From Mesorhizobium sophorae (GTDB lineage: Bacteria; Pseudomonadota; Alphaproteobacteria; Rhizobiales; Rhizobiaceae), in assembly GCF_002270415.1 (NCBI RefSeq), contig NZ_NNRI01000022.1, positions 310,001-374,000 of the forward strand: a DNA stretch of 64,000 nucleotides, in the 5' to 3' direction. The translations under genes and the position numbers were made by a program. Below the pieces are notes generated by a model. The model searched no databases. It saw only the letters and a list, made by a program, of their open reading frames with translations, and was not told the origin of the DNA. This document shows positions 26,079 to 33,787 of the stretch, piece after piece (the first letter of the stretch is position 1; every line of letters starts with the position of its first letter).

Positions 26079-27455
26079 TCACACCAGCGGCTTCAGCTCC
26101 TGGGCGATGGTGGGCAGCAGTTCCGAGACATTCGGGTGGATGTGCACCGCGCGCGCCAGCGTGTCGACGGGCGCCTTGGCGTACATCAGGTCGAGCACGC
26201 AATGCACCGCCTCGTCGCCGCCGGGACCAAGCACCGAACAGCCTAGGATCTCCCTGGTGTCGGCATCGACGAGAATCTTCATGAAGCCCTGCGTCTCGCC
26301 CTTTTCGACGGCGCGTCCGACGCGGGTCATCGGCCGCTGGCCGACAAGCGCCCGGCGACCGGATTTCTTCACCGCGGCCTCAGTCATGCCGCAGCGGCCG
26401 AGCGGCGGGTCGATGTAGAGCGCATAGGCCTCGATGCGGTCGCTGACTTTGCGCGGATCATTGTCGAGCAGGTTGGCGGCGACGATCTCGTAGTCGTTGT
26501 AGGACGTGTGAGTGAAGGCGCCCTTGCCGTTGCAATCGCCCATCGCCCAGATGCCGGGCACGCTGGTGCGCAGCTGGTCGTCGACGGTGACGAAGCCGCG
26601 CTTGTCGACCTCGACGCCGGCCCTGTCGAGGCCGAGATCGTCGGTGTTGGGCACGCGTCCCAGAGCCAGCAGCACATGCGAGCCAACCGCCGGCGGTTTG
26701 CCGGCGGAGAAGGTCACGGCAGTGTCGTTGCCTTGGTTGGCGAAGGCGATGTCGTCGGCACCGAGATGGACCGTAATGCCCTCGTTTTGGAGGATGGAAA
26801 GGATGGCGTCGGAAACATCCTCGTCCTCGCGGCCGGTCAGCCTGGGAGACTTCTCGATCACCGTGACGTCGCTGCCGAAGCGGCGGAACATCTGTGCGAA
26901 CTCGAGCGAGATGTAGCTGCCGCCGACGACGACGAGATGGCGCGGCAGCACGTCGAGATCCATCATCGAGGAGTTGGTCAGATAGTCGGTATCGTGGATG
27001 CCGGGCAGGTCGGGCACCGAGGCGCGGCCGCCGGTGTTGAGGAAGATTTTTTCGGCGGTCAAAAGGTCGTCGCCGACGCGCACGGTGTTGGCGGATTCGA
27101 AACGCGCATGGCCGCGATAGAGCGTGCATTTGTCCATGCCGGCGATCCAGGTTTCGAGCCCGATGCGGGCGTCGTTCGACACCTTGTCCTTGCGCGCCTT
27201 GATCGCCTTGTAATCGACGCCGACGGGGCCGCTGAGCGTGACACCATAGTCGGCGGCCCGCCGCGCCAGATGCGCGGCATAGGCGCTGGCGACCATGGTC
27301 TTGGTCGGCATGCAACCGGTGTTGACGCAGGTGCCGCCGACCAGCTTGCGCTCGATCAGCGCCACGCTCATGCCGGCGGCATTCAGCCGGCTGGCCAGCG
27401 ACGGGCCGGCCTGTCCGGCGCCAATGATGATGGCGTCGAAGGTCTTTGCCGTCAT
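26079..27455 (-). CDS. FAD-dependent pyridine nucleotide-disulfide oxidoreductase, mercuric reductase-like
   Basis: A 458-residue class I flavoprotein disulfide reductase. It has the FAD motif IIIGAGQAGPSLASRL, the redox-active disulfide in GGTCVNTGCMPTKTM, the NAD(P) motif VVVGGSYISLEFAQMF, the second FAD contact GIWAMGDCNGKGAFTHTSYN, and the dimerisation domain with the His-Pro pair in AVHIHPNVSELL. It lacks the C-terminal Cys pair and N-terminal HMA domain of true mercuric reductase. The substrate is unknown. Its start overlaps the end of the DUF4126 gene by 4 bp (ATGA), so the two are translationally coupled. Confidence 0.88.
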   Translation of the reverse strand: MTAKTFDAIIIGAGQAGPSLASRLNAAGMSVALIERKLVGGTCVNTGCMPTKTMVASAYAAHLARRAADYGVTLSGPVGVDYKAIKARKDKVSNDARIGLETWIAGMDKCTLYRGHARFESANTVRVGDDLLTAEKIFLNTGGRASVPDLPGIHDTDYLTNSSMMDLDVLPRHLVVVGGSYISLEFAQMFRRFGSDVTVIEKSPRLTGREDEDVSDAILSILQNEGITVHLGADDIAFANQGNDTAVTFSAGKPPAVGSHVLLALGRVPNTDDLGLDRAGVEVDKRGFVTVDDQLRTSVPGIWAMGDCNGKGAFTHTSYNDYEIVAANLLDNDPRKVSDRIEAYALYIDPPLGRCGMTEAAVKKSGRRALVGQRPMTRVGRAVEKGETQGFMKILVDADTREILGCSVLGPGGDEAVHCVLDLMYAKAPVDTLARAVHIHPNVSELLPTIAQELKPLV

Positions 27456-27913
27456 GCCACCGCCGCCACGATCAGCAAGCCGCCGATGATCGCCACTGCG
27501 TCCTCGATGAAGGCGGCGGGCGGGTCCTTGCCGAAGGCGGCTGCCAGCCGGCCGCGCGCTTCGGCACCGCCTAGCGTGCCGATGACAGCGCCGATGGCGC
27601 CGGCGATCAGGCCGCCGATGGTGGAACCGCCGGTGGCGCCGATGACAGCGCCGGTAAAGGCGCCCATGATGATGCGGGCGCCGAATTGCTGCGGCACTTT
27701 ACGGCTCGGCGTCGAAGGCAACTGGTCGGTGACCAGTTCGACGATGGCCAGGATGGTGAAGATGCCGACAGCCGCCCAGTGGCTCATGAAGCTGGCCCAG
27801 GTGGCGGCGACCGGCAGCCAGCCGAGATAAGCCCCCCAGGCGACGGCGGCCGGCGCGGTCATCGCGCGAAGGCCGGCAATGACGCCGATCAGAAGTGCGA
27901 GAATATACAGCAT
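27452..27913 (-). CDS. DUF4126-type membrane protein
   Basis: A 153-residue hydrophobic protein, about four transmembrane segments (MLYILALLIGVIAGLRAMTA, IVELVTDQLP, GAFTGAVIGATGGSTIGGLI, AVAIIGGLLIVAAVA). The motif GLRAMTAPAAVAWGAYLGWL near the start and the glycine zipper are typical of DUF4126. GAGGGG precedes the ATG. It is the first gene of a coupled pair with the oxidoreductase. Its biochemical role is unknown. Confidence 0.78.
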   Translation of the reverse strand: MLYILALLIGVIAGLRAMTAPAAVAWGAYLGWLPVAATWASFMSHWAAVGIFTILAIVELVTDQLPSTPSRKVPQQFGARIIMGAFTGAVIGATGGSTIGGLIAGAIGAVIGTLGGAEARGRLAAAFGKDPPAAFIEDAVAIIGGLLIVAAVA

Positions 27914-28096
27914 GATTGATCCCCTCATCGCCGGGCCAGGACAGCCCAGCAAGAGCAGGCTAGCATAGGCTTGGCCTTTGACCAGACATGACTTCGAAAA
28001 ATCGGAATGGATTTGCGCCCGGAATTGGCAGAAGCTGGCACTTCTCCGTCCGCGTCATTTGTGCTTTGGCGGGGATGCCGAAGGGAGGACACCGTC

Positions 28097-28654
28097 ATGG
28101 CTGGAAGCGAGCGCGCCAAGATGGCGGCCGGCGAATGGTACACCTGCCTCGATGACGAACTGGAGGCCTTGCGCGTCATGGCGCGAGACGCGGTGTTCGA
28201 GCACAATTGCCTGCCACCCCGGCAGCGCGGAAACCTCGGGCCGGGCTTGAAGGCATTGCTCGGCGGCGTGGGCGAGGGCGCCCGCATCGAGGCGCCGTTC
28301 CACTGCGCCTACGGCTTCAACATCTTTCTCGGCGATGCCGCCTTTCTCAACGCTGGCTGCACCATTCTCGACACGGCAAGCGTGCGCATCGGCAATGGAA
28401 CGCTGCTCGGCCCCAATGTGCAGATCTATTGCGCCGAGCACCACAAGGAGGCCGCCGGGCGGCAAGCGGGGCTGGAGATCGCGAGGCCTGTCGAGATCGG
28501 CGCCAATGCATGGATCGGCGGCAGCGCGATCATCCTTGGCGGAGTCAGCATCGGCGAGGGCGCCATCGTCGGCGCCGGCGCGGTGGTGACCCGCGACGTC
28601 GCCGCGAACACCACGGTGGTCGGCAATCCGGCGCGGGCGGTCAAGCGCGGCTGA
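28097..28654 (+). CDS. Maltose O-acetyltransferase/NodL-like acetyltransferase
   Basis: A 185-residue left-handed beta-helix acetyltransferase. The N-terminal Mac domain reads MAAGEWYTCLDDELEALRVM, and the hexapeptide repeats run from about residue 65 to 180 (GNGTLLGPNVQIYCAEHHKE with the catalytic His, then GGSAIILGGVSIGEGAIVGA). The enzyme acetylates sugar hydroxyls with acetyl-CoA. Maltose acetyltransferase and NodL are the closest named members, but the sequence does not discriminate between them and no nod genes are nearby. GGGAGGACACCG precedes the ATG at 28097. Confidence 0.85.
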   Translation: MAGSERAKMAAGEWYTCLDDELEALRVMARDAVFEHNCLPPRQRGNLGPGLKALLGGVGEGARIEAPFHCAYGFNIFLGDAAFLNAGCTILDTASVRIGNGTLLGPNVQIYCAEHHKEAAGRQAGLEIARPVEIGANAWIGGSAIILGGVSIGEGAIVGAGAVVTRDVAANTTVVGNPARAVKRG

Positions 28655-28658
28655 CGCT

Positions 28659-28836
28659 AGAGCGGTTCACCGTTTCACGGAAACGCCGAACCGCTCTATC
28701 TCTTTGTTTTGACGCAATTCCCTGAGGGAAAGCGCTACGCGCTTTTCCCGGGAAAACCGTTTCACACTTTTCCTGGAATTGCTCTAGGGCATGATGCCGA
28801 AAAGTGTGAAGCGGTTTTCGGACGACATCATGCTCT
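28659..28836. repeat. RIME-type intergenic repeat (composite palindromes)
   Basis: This noncoding stretch holds three inverted repeats. AGAGCGGTTC/GAACCGCTCT flanks a smaller CGTTTC/GAAACG (28659-28697). A middle block pairs AATTCC with GGAATT around GGGAAA and TTTCCC elements. The third is GCATGATG...CATCATGC (28789-28833). The arrangement and words are those of rhizobial RIME elements as I know them. The third palindrome recurs at 36929-36970. Confidence 0.75.
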
Positions 28837-28854
28837 ATCTCTTCGAGTTCGGCT

Positions 28855-30189
28855 CTAGGCGGCGGGAAACCGGATCGTCGCTTCGAACCCGTCTTGCCGT
28901 CCGGATGCCGGTGAGTTCAGAACCAGCGTCGCATCGATCTGTTGCAGGATCCGGCTGACGATCGCCAACCCGAGGCCCGATCCCTCGGCGCGCGTTGCGC
29001 CGCGTTCGAACCGCTTGATCAGGCTGCCTGGGTCTGGAACCACCGGACCTTGGTTGATCACGTCAAGTCGGGCGTCTTCGTCGATGCGCACGACAACCTC
29101 TCCGCCTTCGGCGCCATGCCGCAAGGCATTCTCGATAAGGTTGCGCAGGACGATGGCCAGTGCATCCGTGTCGATCGCGGCCAGCGCCTTGCCTTTCACC
29201 GGCGTTTCGAGGCGAAGGCGGTCCTTGTTTTCGCTGTGCTGTTCGAAGTCTTCGACCACCAGTGCCGCCACCGCGGCAAGGTCGGCAGGCTTTCCGGCGG
29301 CGGCCACTCCGGCGTCGGCGCGCGCCAGCTGCATCAACTTTTCGGACAGACCGGCGAGATTGGACAGTGCTGCCTTGATCTGGCGCGGACGTCTTCTTGC
29401 CGCGTCGTCCGGAGCTTCCGCGATCAGGCGCTCCGTCTGTGCCAGTGCGCCGGCAATCGGCGTGCGCAATTCATGCGCGGCATTCGCGGTGAATTCTTTT
29501 TCCGCCTCAAGCGCCATGTGCAGGCGCCGCATCAGGCTGTTGACCGACTTGGCAATGGCGGCGAGTTCGGAAGGCAGTTCGGTGGTGCGGATCGCAGCGA
29601 GGTTGTCGCCGTGACGGGCGCTGATCTCGCCGCGCAATGTCGCAATCGGCCTCAGGAAACGCGCCAGGGTCAACCACGCGACAAGTGCGCTCAACGGGAT
29701 CAGGATGACCATCGGTATCAGGAAGCCGGTGGCGGCTTCGAAGGTTTCCTCGTTGCGCCGTGCATCGAGTTCGGCGACCTGGATGAAGATCGTGCCGCCA
29801 ACCGCGGGCTCAGTGTAGATGCGCCATCCGGCGGCCTCCGAAAAGCCCTGCGCGAGTTCAGCCGTGAGCGGCTCCGCGGGAGCATTGTAGGAGTGCAGGA
29901 GAACACGGCCACTGCCGTCCCGCACCTGGAAGATGAGGCGACCGCCTATATCGTCTGAGACGGCCTCTGCCAGCCTGCGGGGCGATTGCGAAACCTCGCG
30001 CCCGAAAAGATCGTCGATGACCAGTGGCAGCAGCCGGCGGGCCGCTTCCTGCATCGAATTGTCCATGGCTTCGTTGATTTCACGATGCAGGGTGATGCTT
30101 CCGGTGCCCGCGGCGACCAGGCCGAAGGCGACCGTGACCAGGATCAGCGAGGCAACGAGGCGACCGGCAAGGCTGTCGAAGACCCTCAT
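28855..30189 (-). CDS. Sensor histidine kinase, QseC-like
   Basis: A 444-residue inner-membrane kinase. Two transmembrane helices (about residues 11-30 and 150-172) flank a periplasmic sensor domain of about 120 residues. The HisKA helix has the phospho-acceptor His in FTANAAHELRTPIAGALAQT. The ATPase domain has the N box NLIENALRHGAEGG and the G2 box GSGLGLAIVSRI; the G1 region is degenerate. It starts at 30189 and overlaps the regulator stop by 4 bp, so it is co-translated with the response regulator. The pair lies divergent from a PepSY/cytochrome b561 operon that it probably controls. Confidence 0.9.
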   Translation of the reverse strand: MRVFDSLAGRLVASLILVTVAFGLVAAGTGSITLHREINEAMDNSMQEAARRLLPLVIDDLFGREVSQSPRRLAEAVSDDIGGRLIFQVRDGSGRVLLHSYNAPAEPLTAELAQGFSEAAGWRIYTEPAVGGTIFIQVAELDARRNEETFEAATGFLIPMVILIPLSALVAWLTLARFLRPIATLRGEISARHGDNLAAIRTTELPSELAAIAKSVNSLMRRLHMALEAEKEFTANAAHELRTPIAGALAQTERLIAEAPDDAARRRPRQIKAALSNLAGLSEKLMQLARADAGVAAAGKPADLAAVAALVVEDFEQHSENKDRLRLETPVKGKALAAIDTDALAIVLRNLIENALRHGAEGGEVVVRIDEDARLDVINQGPVVPDPGSLIKRFERGATRAEGSGLGLAIVSRILQQIDATLVLNSPASGRQDGFEATIRFPAA

Positions 30190-30845
30190 GGGAATGCCAG
30201 GCGGTAGCCTAGCCCCCTTACGGTCGTGAGGGCCTCGCGCCCGATCTTCTTGCGCAGGCGGCTGACATAGACTTCGACGGTGTTGCTTTCGATCTCCGCC
30301 CCGAAGGCATAGAGCGCATCCTCGATCTGGTTCTTGCCGACGGTCATGCCGGGCCGGCGCAAGAACTGCTCGAGCACCGCCCACTCGCGGGACGTCAGCA
30401 TGGCCTCCCTGCCGTCCACGACAACGCGGCGGGCGGCCTGGTCGATTTCGACCGGCCCGAGCCGAACCAGGGGATTTGGGTTTCCAGCATAGCGGCGCGC
30501 GACCGCGGCGAGGCGCGCGGACAACTCGCCGAGATCGAACGGCTTGACCAGATAGTCGTCTGCTCCGGAATTCAGCCCCTCTATCCGGTCGGATAGCTGG
30601 TCGCGCGCGGTCAGGATGATGACCGGCGTATCGGTGCCTTCACGGCGCAGCGTCTTCAGGAATTCGAGCCCCTTGCCGTCCGGCAGATGGAGATCGAGCA
30701 GGACGAGTTCATAGGAGACGACATGAAGGTGATCGCCGGCATCGCCAAGCGTCGTGGTCCAGTCCACTGCATGACCGTCGGCGGCGATATGATCGCGCAC
30801 CGCCTCGCCCAGCACGGGGTCGTCTTCGATCAGCAGAACGCGCAC
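30186..30845 (-). CDS. OmpR/PhoB-family response regulator, QseB-like
   Basis: A 219-residue two-domain regulator. The receiver has IEDD, the phospho-acceptor Asp in LVLLDLHLPDGKG, the Thr in IILTARD and the Lys in YLVKPFD. The C-terminal winged helix has LTSREWAVLEQFLRRPGMTV and the recognition helix NTVEVYVSRLRKKIG. It starts at GTG 30845 with GGAGG directly upstream. Two matching 17-bp sites in inverted orientation lie 46-115 bp upstream, between it and the divergent PepSY gene, and are the likely binding sites. Confidence 0.92.
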   Translation of the reverse strand: MRVLLIEDDPVLGEAVRDHIAADGHAVDWTTTLGDAGDHLHVVSYELVLLDLHLPDGKGLEFLKTLRREGTDTPVIILTARDQLSDRIEGLNSGADDYLVKPFDLGELSARLAAVARRYAGNPNPLVRLGPVEIDQAARRVVVDGREAMLTSREWAVLEQFLRRPGMTVGKNQIEDALYAFGAEIESNTVEVYVSRLRKKIGREALTTVRGLGYRLAFP

Positions 30846-30890
30846 CTTGCCTCCGTGTTCAGCAACACGCCACCTTCATGCGGAACAAGG

Positions 30891-30960
30891 CTGACAGGAA
30901 CCTGAACGAAAGCCAACTGCGGCTTTTGAGCGATACGATTCGTGTTCAGGCTGCTGTCAG
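30891..30960. promoter_or_regulatory. Paired inverted 17-bp sites, putative response-regulator operator
   Basis: Site A (30891-30907) is CTGACAG-GAA-CCTGAAC on the plus strand. Site B (30944-30960) is CTGACAG-CAG-CCTGAAC on the minus strand. The outer seven bases on each side are identical. The sites face each other between the divergent response-regulator and PepSY genes, and each holds two CTGA-type half sites as expected for OmpR-type tandem binding. Confidence 0.7.
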
Positions 30961-31011
30961 GTTTCACGCTCAGGGTCCGCGACATCGGAATTGGCCGATG
31001 GAGAAAACAAG

Positions 31012-31278
31012 ATGAAAACCTTGATCCTGACCGCGCTGGTGATGGCTGTTGCCGGACCGGCTTTCGCTGCCGACAAATGCGATGTGCCGACCGACCAGTG
31101 GCAACCACGCGAGGCGCTGCAGAAGAAGCTTGAAAGCGAAGGCTGGAAGGTTCGCAGCATCAAGACCGAGAACGGCTGCTACGAAGCCAAGGCACTCGAT
31201 GCCAACGGCAAAAAGCTGGAAGCCGTGTTCAATCCCAAGACGCTCGAGTCGGTCGGCGCCGATTCCGACGACGGTTGA
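31012..31278 (+). CDS. Secreted PepSY-domain protein
   Basis: An 88-residue protein with a signal peptide (residues 1-20, MKTLILTALVMAVAGPAFAA). The mature part is a single PepSY-like domain: REALQKKLESEGWKVRSIKT and GCYEAKALDANGKKLEAVFN. It has a Cys pair (KCDV and GCYE) that may form a disulfide. PepSY proteins of this type are common beside cytochrome b561 and QseBC-like systems. GGAGAAAAC precedes the ATG. The cytochrome b561 gene follows after 5 bp. Confidence 0.85.
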   Translation: MKTLILTALVMAVAGPAFAADKCDVPTDQWQPREALQKKLESEGWKVRSIKTENGCYEAKALDANGKKLEAVFNPKTLESVGADSDDG

Positions 31279-31283
31279 TCGCC

Positions 31284-31892
31284 ATGAACGCCACCGCTTC
31301 GACACGAGAAGGCTCGGTCGAGTCGACGCGAGAAGCCTCGGTCGGGTCGACACGAGAAGGCTCGGTCAGGGTCTGGAGCTCCTACGTCCGCCTCTTTCAT
31401 TGGTCGCTGGTCCTGTGCGTTGCGGTGGCCTGGCTTTCCTCGGGAGAAATCATGAAGCTGCATGAACTGGCCGGCTACAGTGCGGGGGTCTTGATAGCTT
31501 CACGGCTGATCGCAGGGCTGGCGGGATCTGGTCACACACGCTTCCGTCAGTTCGTGCGTGGGCCGCGCACGGTGAGCTTGTACATAGCCGATGTGGCGCA
31601 GGGTCGCGAAAAGCGCCATCTCGGCCACAACCCTGCCGGCGGCGCCATGGTGCTGGCGCTTCTCACCTGCGTGGCGGGAATTGCGCTTACGGGCTGGATG
31701 CAGACCACCGATGCCTGGTGGGGCGTGGCCTGGGTGGAGGACACGCATAAGATCCTGGGCAATGGAATTCTCGTGCTCGTCGGGCTTCATGTCGGCGGCG
31801 TGCTGCTGGCCAGCCTGCGGCATCGTGAGAATCTGGTTCGCGCCATGCTCACCGGCCGCAAACGCGCGCCATCGCCGGGAGACGTCGCCTGA
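31284..31892 (+). CDS. Cytochrome b561-family membrane protein with tandem N-terminal repeat
   Basis: A 202-residue diheme-type cytochrome b. Four transmembrane helices follow the N-terminus; candidate heme histidines lie in VRLFHWSLVL, MKLHELAGYS, VEDTHKILGN and VGLHVGGVLL. It probably carries electrons across the inner membrane from quinol or to a periplasmic acceptor. Residues about 6-29 are three 8-residue repeats, STREGSVE, STREASVG and STREGSVR, from a 24-bp tandem DNA repeat at 31299-31370, not usual for the family. The start is taken as ATG 31284; a TTG at 31275 overlaps the PepSY stop. Confidence 0.85.
   Translation: MNATASTREGSVESTREASVGSTREGSVRVWSSYVRLFHWSLVLCVAVAWLSSGEIMKLHELAGYSAGVLIASRLIAGLAGSGHTRFRQFVRGPRTVSLYIADVAQGREKRHLGHNPAGGAMVLALLTCVAGIALTGWMQTTDAWWGVAWVEDTHKILGNGILVLVGLHVGGVLLASLRHRENLVRAMLTGRKRAPSPGDVA
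31299..31370 (+). repeat. Three tandem 24-bp units inside the cytochrome b561 gene
   Basis: Units at 31299-31322, 31323-31346 and 31347-31370 differ at only a few positions. Each encodes one STRE-type octapeptide, so copy-number change keeps the reading frame. Confidence 0.9.
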
Positions 31893-31913
31893 CTGCCTGG
31901 ATCAGGGAATACC

Positions 31914-31941
31914 AAAGGCGCCGCAGTGATGCGGCGCCTTT
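31914..31941. terminator. Bidirectional intrinsic terminator
   Basis: AAAGGCGCCGCA pairs perfectly with TGCGGCGCCTTT around a GTGA loop. It lies between the convergent cytochrome b561 and GlxA-type genes and has a T-run on both strands. Confidence 0.85.
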
Positions 31942-31953
31942 GGCCGTTCCTTC

Positions 31954-32949
31954 TCAGGAAGGCAGGGCGTGCGGCACTGGTTCGTCCTGACCGGCGCGCC
32001 TCGAGAACTCGCGCCGGTATTGCGCCGGCGACGTCTTGAGCCGCGCCGAAAAATGCTGGCGCAGCGACGTGGCACTGCCGAAGCCGACCTCGAAGGCCAC
32101 CATGTCCATCGACTTCTCCGTTGCCTCCAGCAACCGCTGCGCCAGTTCGATCCGCTGGCTGGTCAGCCATTCGCCGAAACTGGTGCCGACCGATTTCTGA
32201 AAGCGGCGGGTGAAGGTGCGCCGGGTCAGGCCGGCGGCCTCGGCGACGCTGTCGAGGTTGTGCGTCTCGCCAAGCGTCGCGCGAACCGCGTCAAGCGCCT
32301 GGGTGAACCGGTCTGCATCAGCGCTTTTTGCCACCGGATGCTCGATGAATTGTGCCTGCCCGCCTTGCCGATGCGGCGAAAGGACAATCTGGCGGGCGAG
32401 CCGGAGTGCGGCTTCCGCGCCATAGCGGGCGCGCACGATGTGGAGACAGCAGTCGAGGCCAGCCGCGACGCCCGCCGAGGTCACGACGTCGCCATTGTCG
32501 ACATAGAGCACCGTGGCATCGACCGCGATGTCGGGATGGAGCTTTTGCAGCCGCTCTGAATAGGCCCAGTGCGTCGCGGCACGGCGGCCTGAAAGCAGCC
32601 CGGCCGCGGCAATGGCGAAGGTTCCCAGACACAGGCCGACAATCAATGCGCCATGCTCGTGTGCTCTGCGCAGCGCCTCCATCAACACTGGCGCTGGCGC
32701 CTCGCCAAGATGATGCCAGCTTGGGATGATGACGATGTCGGCGCCGTCGAGCCCTTCGAGCCCATGCGGCGCGGCAACCGTCAGTCCGGCTTCGGTGTGG
32801 ATCGGGCCGGCCTTGATCGCGCAGATGCGGAACTCGAAGCGCGGCAGGCCAAGCGATGTCCTGTCCTCGCCGAACACCAGGCATGGCACGGAGAGATGGA
32901 ACGGGCTGATGCCGTCGAAGGCAAGGACGGCGATGATCGGGTCAGTCAT
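31954..32949 (-). CDS. GlxA-type transcriptional regulator (DJ-1/PfpI domain plus AraC HTH)
   Basis: A 331-residue regulator. Residues about 1-190 form a DJ-1/PfpI-like amidotransferase domain; the nucleophile elbow is GLCLGTFAIAAAG with Cys in the usual place. Residues about 225-320 are a double helix-turn-helix AraC domain (LDSVAEAAGLTRRTFTRRFQ, MDMVAFEVGFGSATSLRQHF). Such proteins respond to nitrogenous or amino-acid-derived ligands. The start at 32949 gives MTDPIIAVLAFDG. It is divergent from the cysteine hydrolase at 33075, the likely target. Confidence 0.88.
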   Translation of the reverse strand: MTDPIIAVLAFDGISPFHLSVPCLVFGEDRTSLGLPRFEFRICAIKAGPIHTEAGLTVAAPHGLEGLDGADIVIIPSWHHLGEAPAPVLMEALRRAHEHGALIVGLCLGTFAIAAAGLLSGRRAATHWAYSERLQKLHPDIAVDATVLYVDNGDVVTSAGVAAGLDCCLHIVRARYGAEAALRLARQIVLSPHRQGGQAQFIEHPVAKSADADRFTQALDAVRATLGETHNLDSVAEAAGLTRRTFTRRFQKSVGTSFGEWLTSQRIELAQRLLEATEKSMDMVAFEVGFGSATSLRQHFSARLKTSPAQYRREFSRRAGQDEPVPHALPS

Positions 32950-33074
32950 GGCGCTTCCGCGAGTGGATGCGGATTGTCCCAATTCTTTCGAATGATGTCA
33001 ATCGGGACACTTTCGATCGCTTGGCATGTCACCTATTTTCGATCCATCGCATTCAAGCCGGAAAGGAAGACACC

Positions 33075-33719
33075 ATGTCTGACCCAGCCAACGCCACGCC
33101 ACGTCGCGCGGTTGTCGTCGTCGACGTCCAGAACGATTATGATGGCGGCAATCTCGCCATCCAGCATCCTCCGTTCCGCGACAGCGTCGTCAATGTGGCA
33201 CGCGCTATGGACGCGGCCGCCGCGGCCGGCGTCAAGGTGGTGGTAATCAAGCAACTGGCTCCCGAGACATCGCCAGTTTTCGCCAAGGGCAGCCATGGCG
33301 CCGAACTGCATCCCGAGATCGCCAAGCGCAGCCGCGACCATTATGTCGAAAAGACCATGCCAAGCGCTTTCACCGGCACCGATCTCGAAGACTGGCTGCG
33401 CGCCAACGCCATCGATACGATTACTGTCGTCGGCTACATGACGCACAATTGCGATCTGTCGACCATCATCCACGCGGTGCATATGGGCTTCGCCGTCGAG
33501 TTCCTGTCCGACGCGACGGGCTCGCTGCCCTACGCCAACAGCGCCGGTTATGCCTCGGCCGAAGAGATCCACCGCGTGGTGACGATTATCCTGCAGTCAC
33601 GCTTCGCGGCGGTGCTCAAGACCACCGAATGGATCGAATGCCTGAACACGGGCGTGCTGCCCGAGCGCGATACGATCTATGCCTCCAACCAACGGGCGCT
33701 GGCGCGCAGCGCCGCGTAG
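33075..33719 (+). CDS. Isochorismatase-family cysteine hydrolase
   Basis: A 214-residue hydrolase of the nicotinamidase/isochorismatase group. The catalytic Asp is in VVVVDVQNDY, Lys in VEKTMPSAF, and Cys in GYMTHNCDLSTI. The cis-peptide region before the Cys is conserved. It probably hydrolyses a small amide; relatives act on nicotinamide, N-carbamoyl compounds or related ureido substrates. AAGGAAGA precedes the ATG at 33075. It shares its promoter region with the divergent GlxA-type regulator and is followed by a strong terminator. Confidence 0.87.
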   Translation: MSDPANATPRRAVVVVDVQNDYDGGNLAIQHPPFRDSVVNVARAMDAAAAAGVKVVVIKQLAPETSPVFAKGSHGAELHPEIAKRSRDHYVEKTMPSAFTGTDLEDWLRANAIDTITVVGYMTHNCDLSTIIHAVHMGFAVEFLSDATGSLPYANSAGYASAEEIHRVVTIILQSRFAAVLKTTEWIECLNTGVLPERDTIYASNQRALARSAA

Positions 33720-33733
33720 CAGTATCCGCAAAC

Positions 33734-33767
33734 GAAAAGGGCGCCGCATCGCTGCGGCGCCCTTTTC
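33734..33767. terminator. Bidirectional intrinsic terminator
   Basis: GAAAAGGGCGCCGCA pairs perfectly with TGCGGCGCCCTTTTC around TCGC, between the convergent cysteine hydrolase and fhs genes. Its core GGCGCCGCA...TGCGGCGCC is the same as in the terminator at 31914-31941. Confidence 0.88.
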
Positions 33768-33787
33768 GCTGTCGAGACAGCAATATC

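Noticed and set aside
26079..27455. Mercuric reductase
   Set aside because: The redox disulfide is present but the C-terminal Cys pair and HMA domain are missing and no mer genes are nearby.
31299..31370. Possible CRISPR-like repeats
   Set aside because: The three 24-bp units are directly adjacent without spacers and lie in a coding frame.
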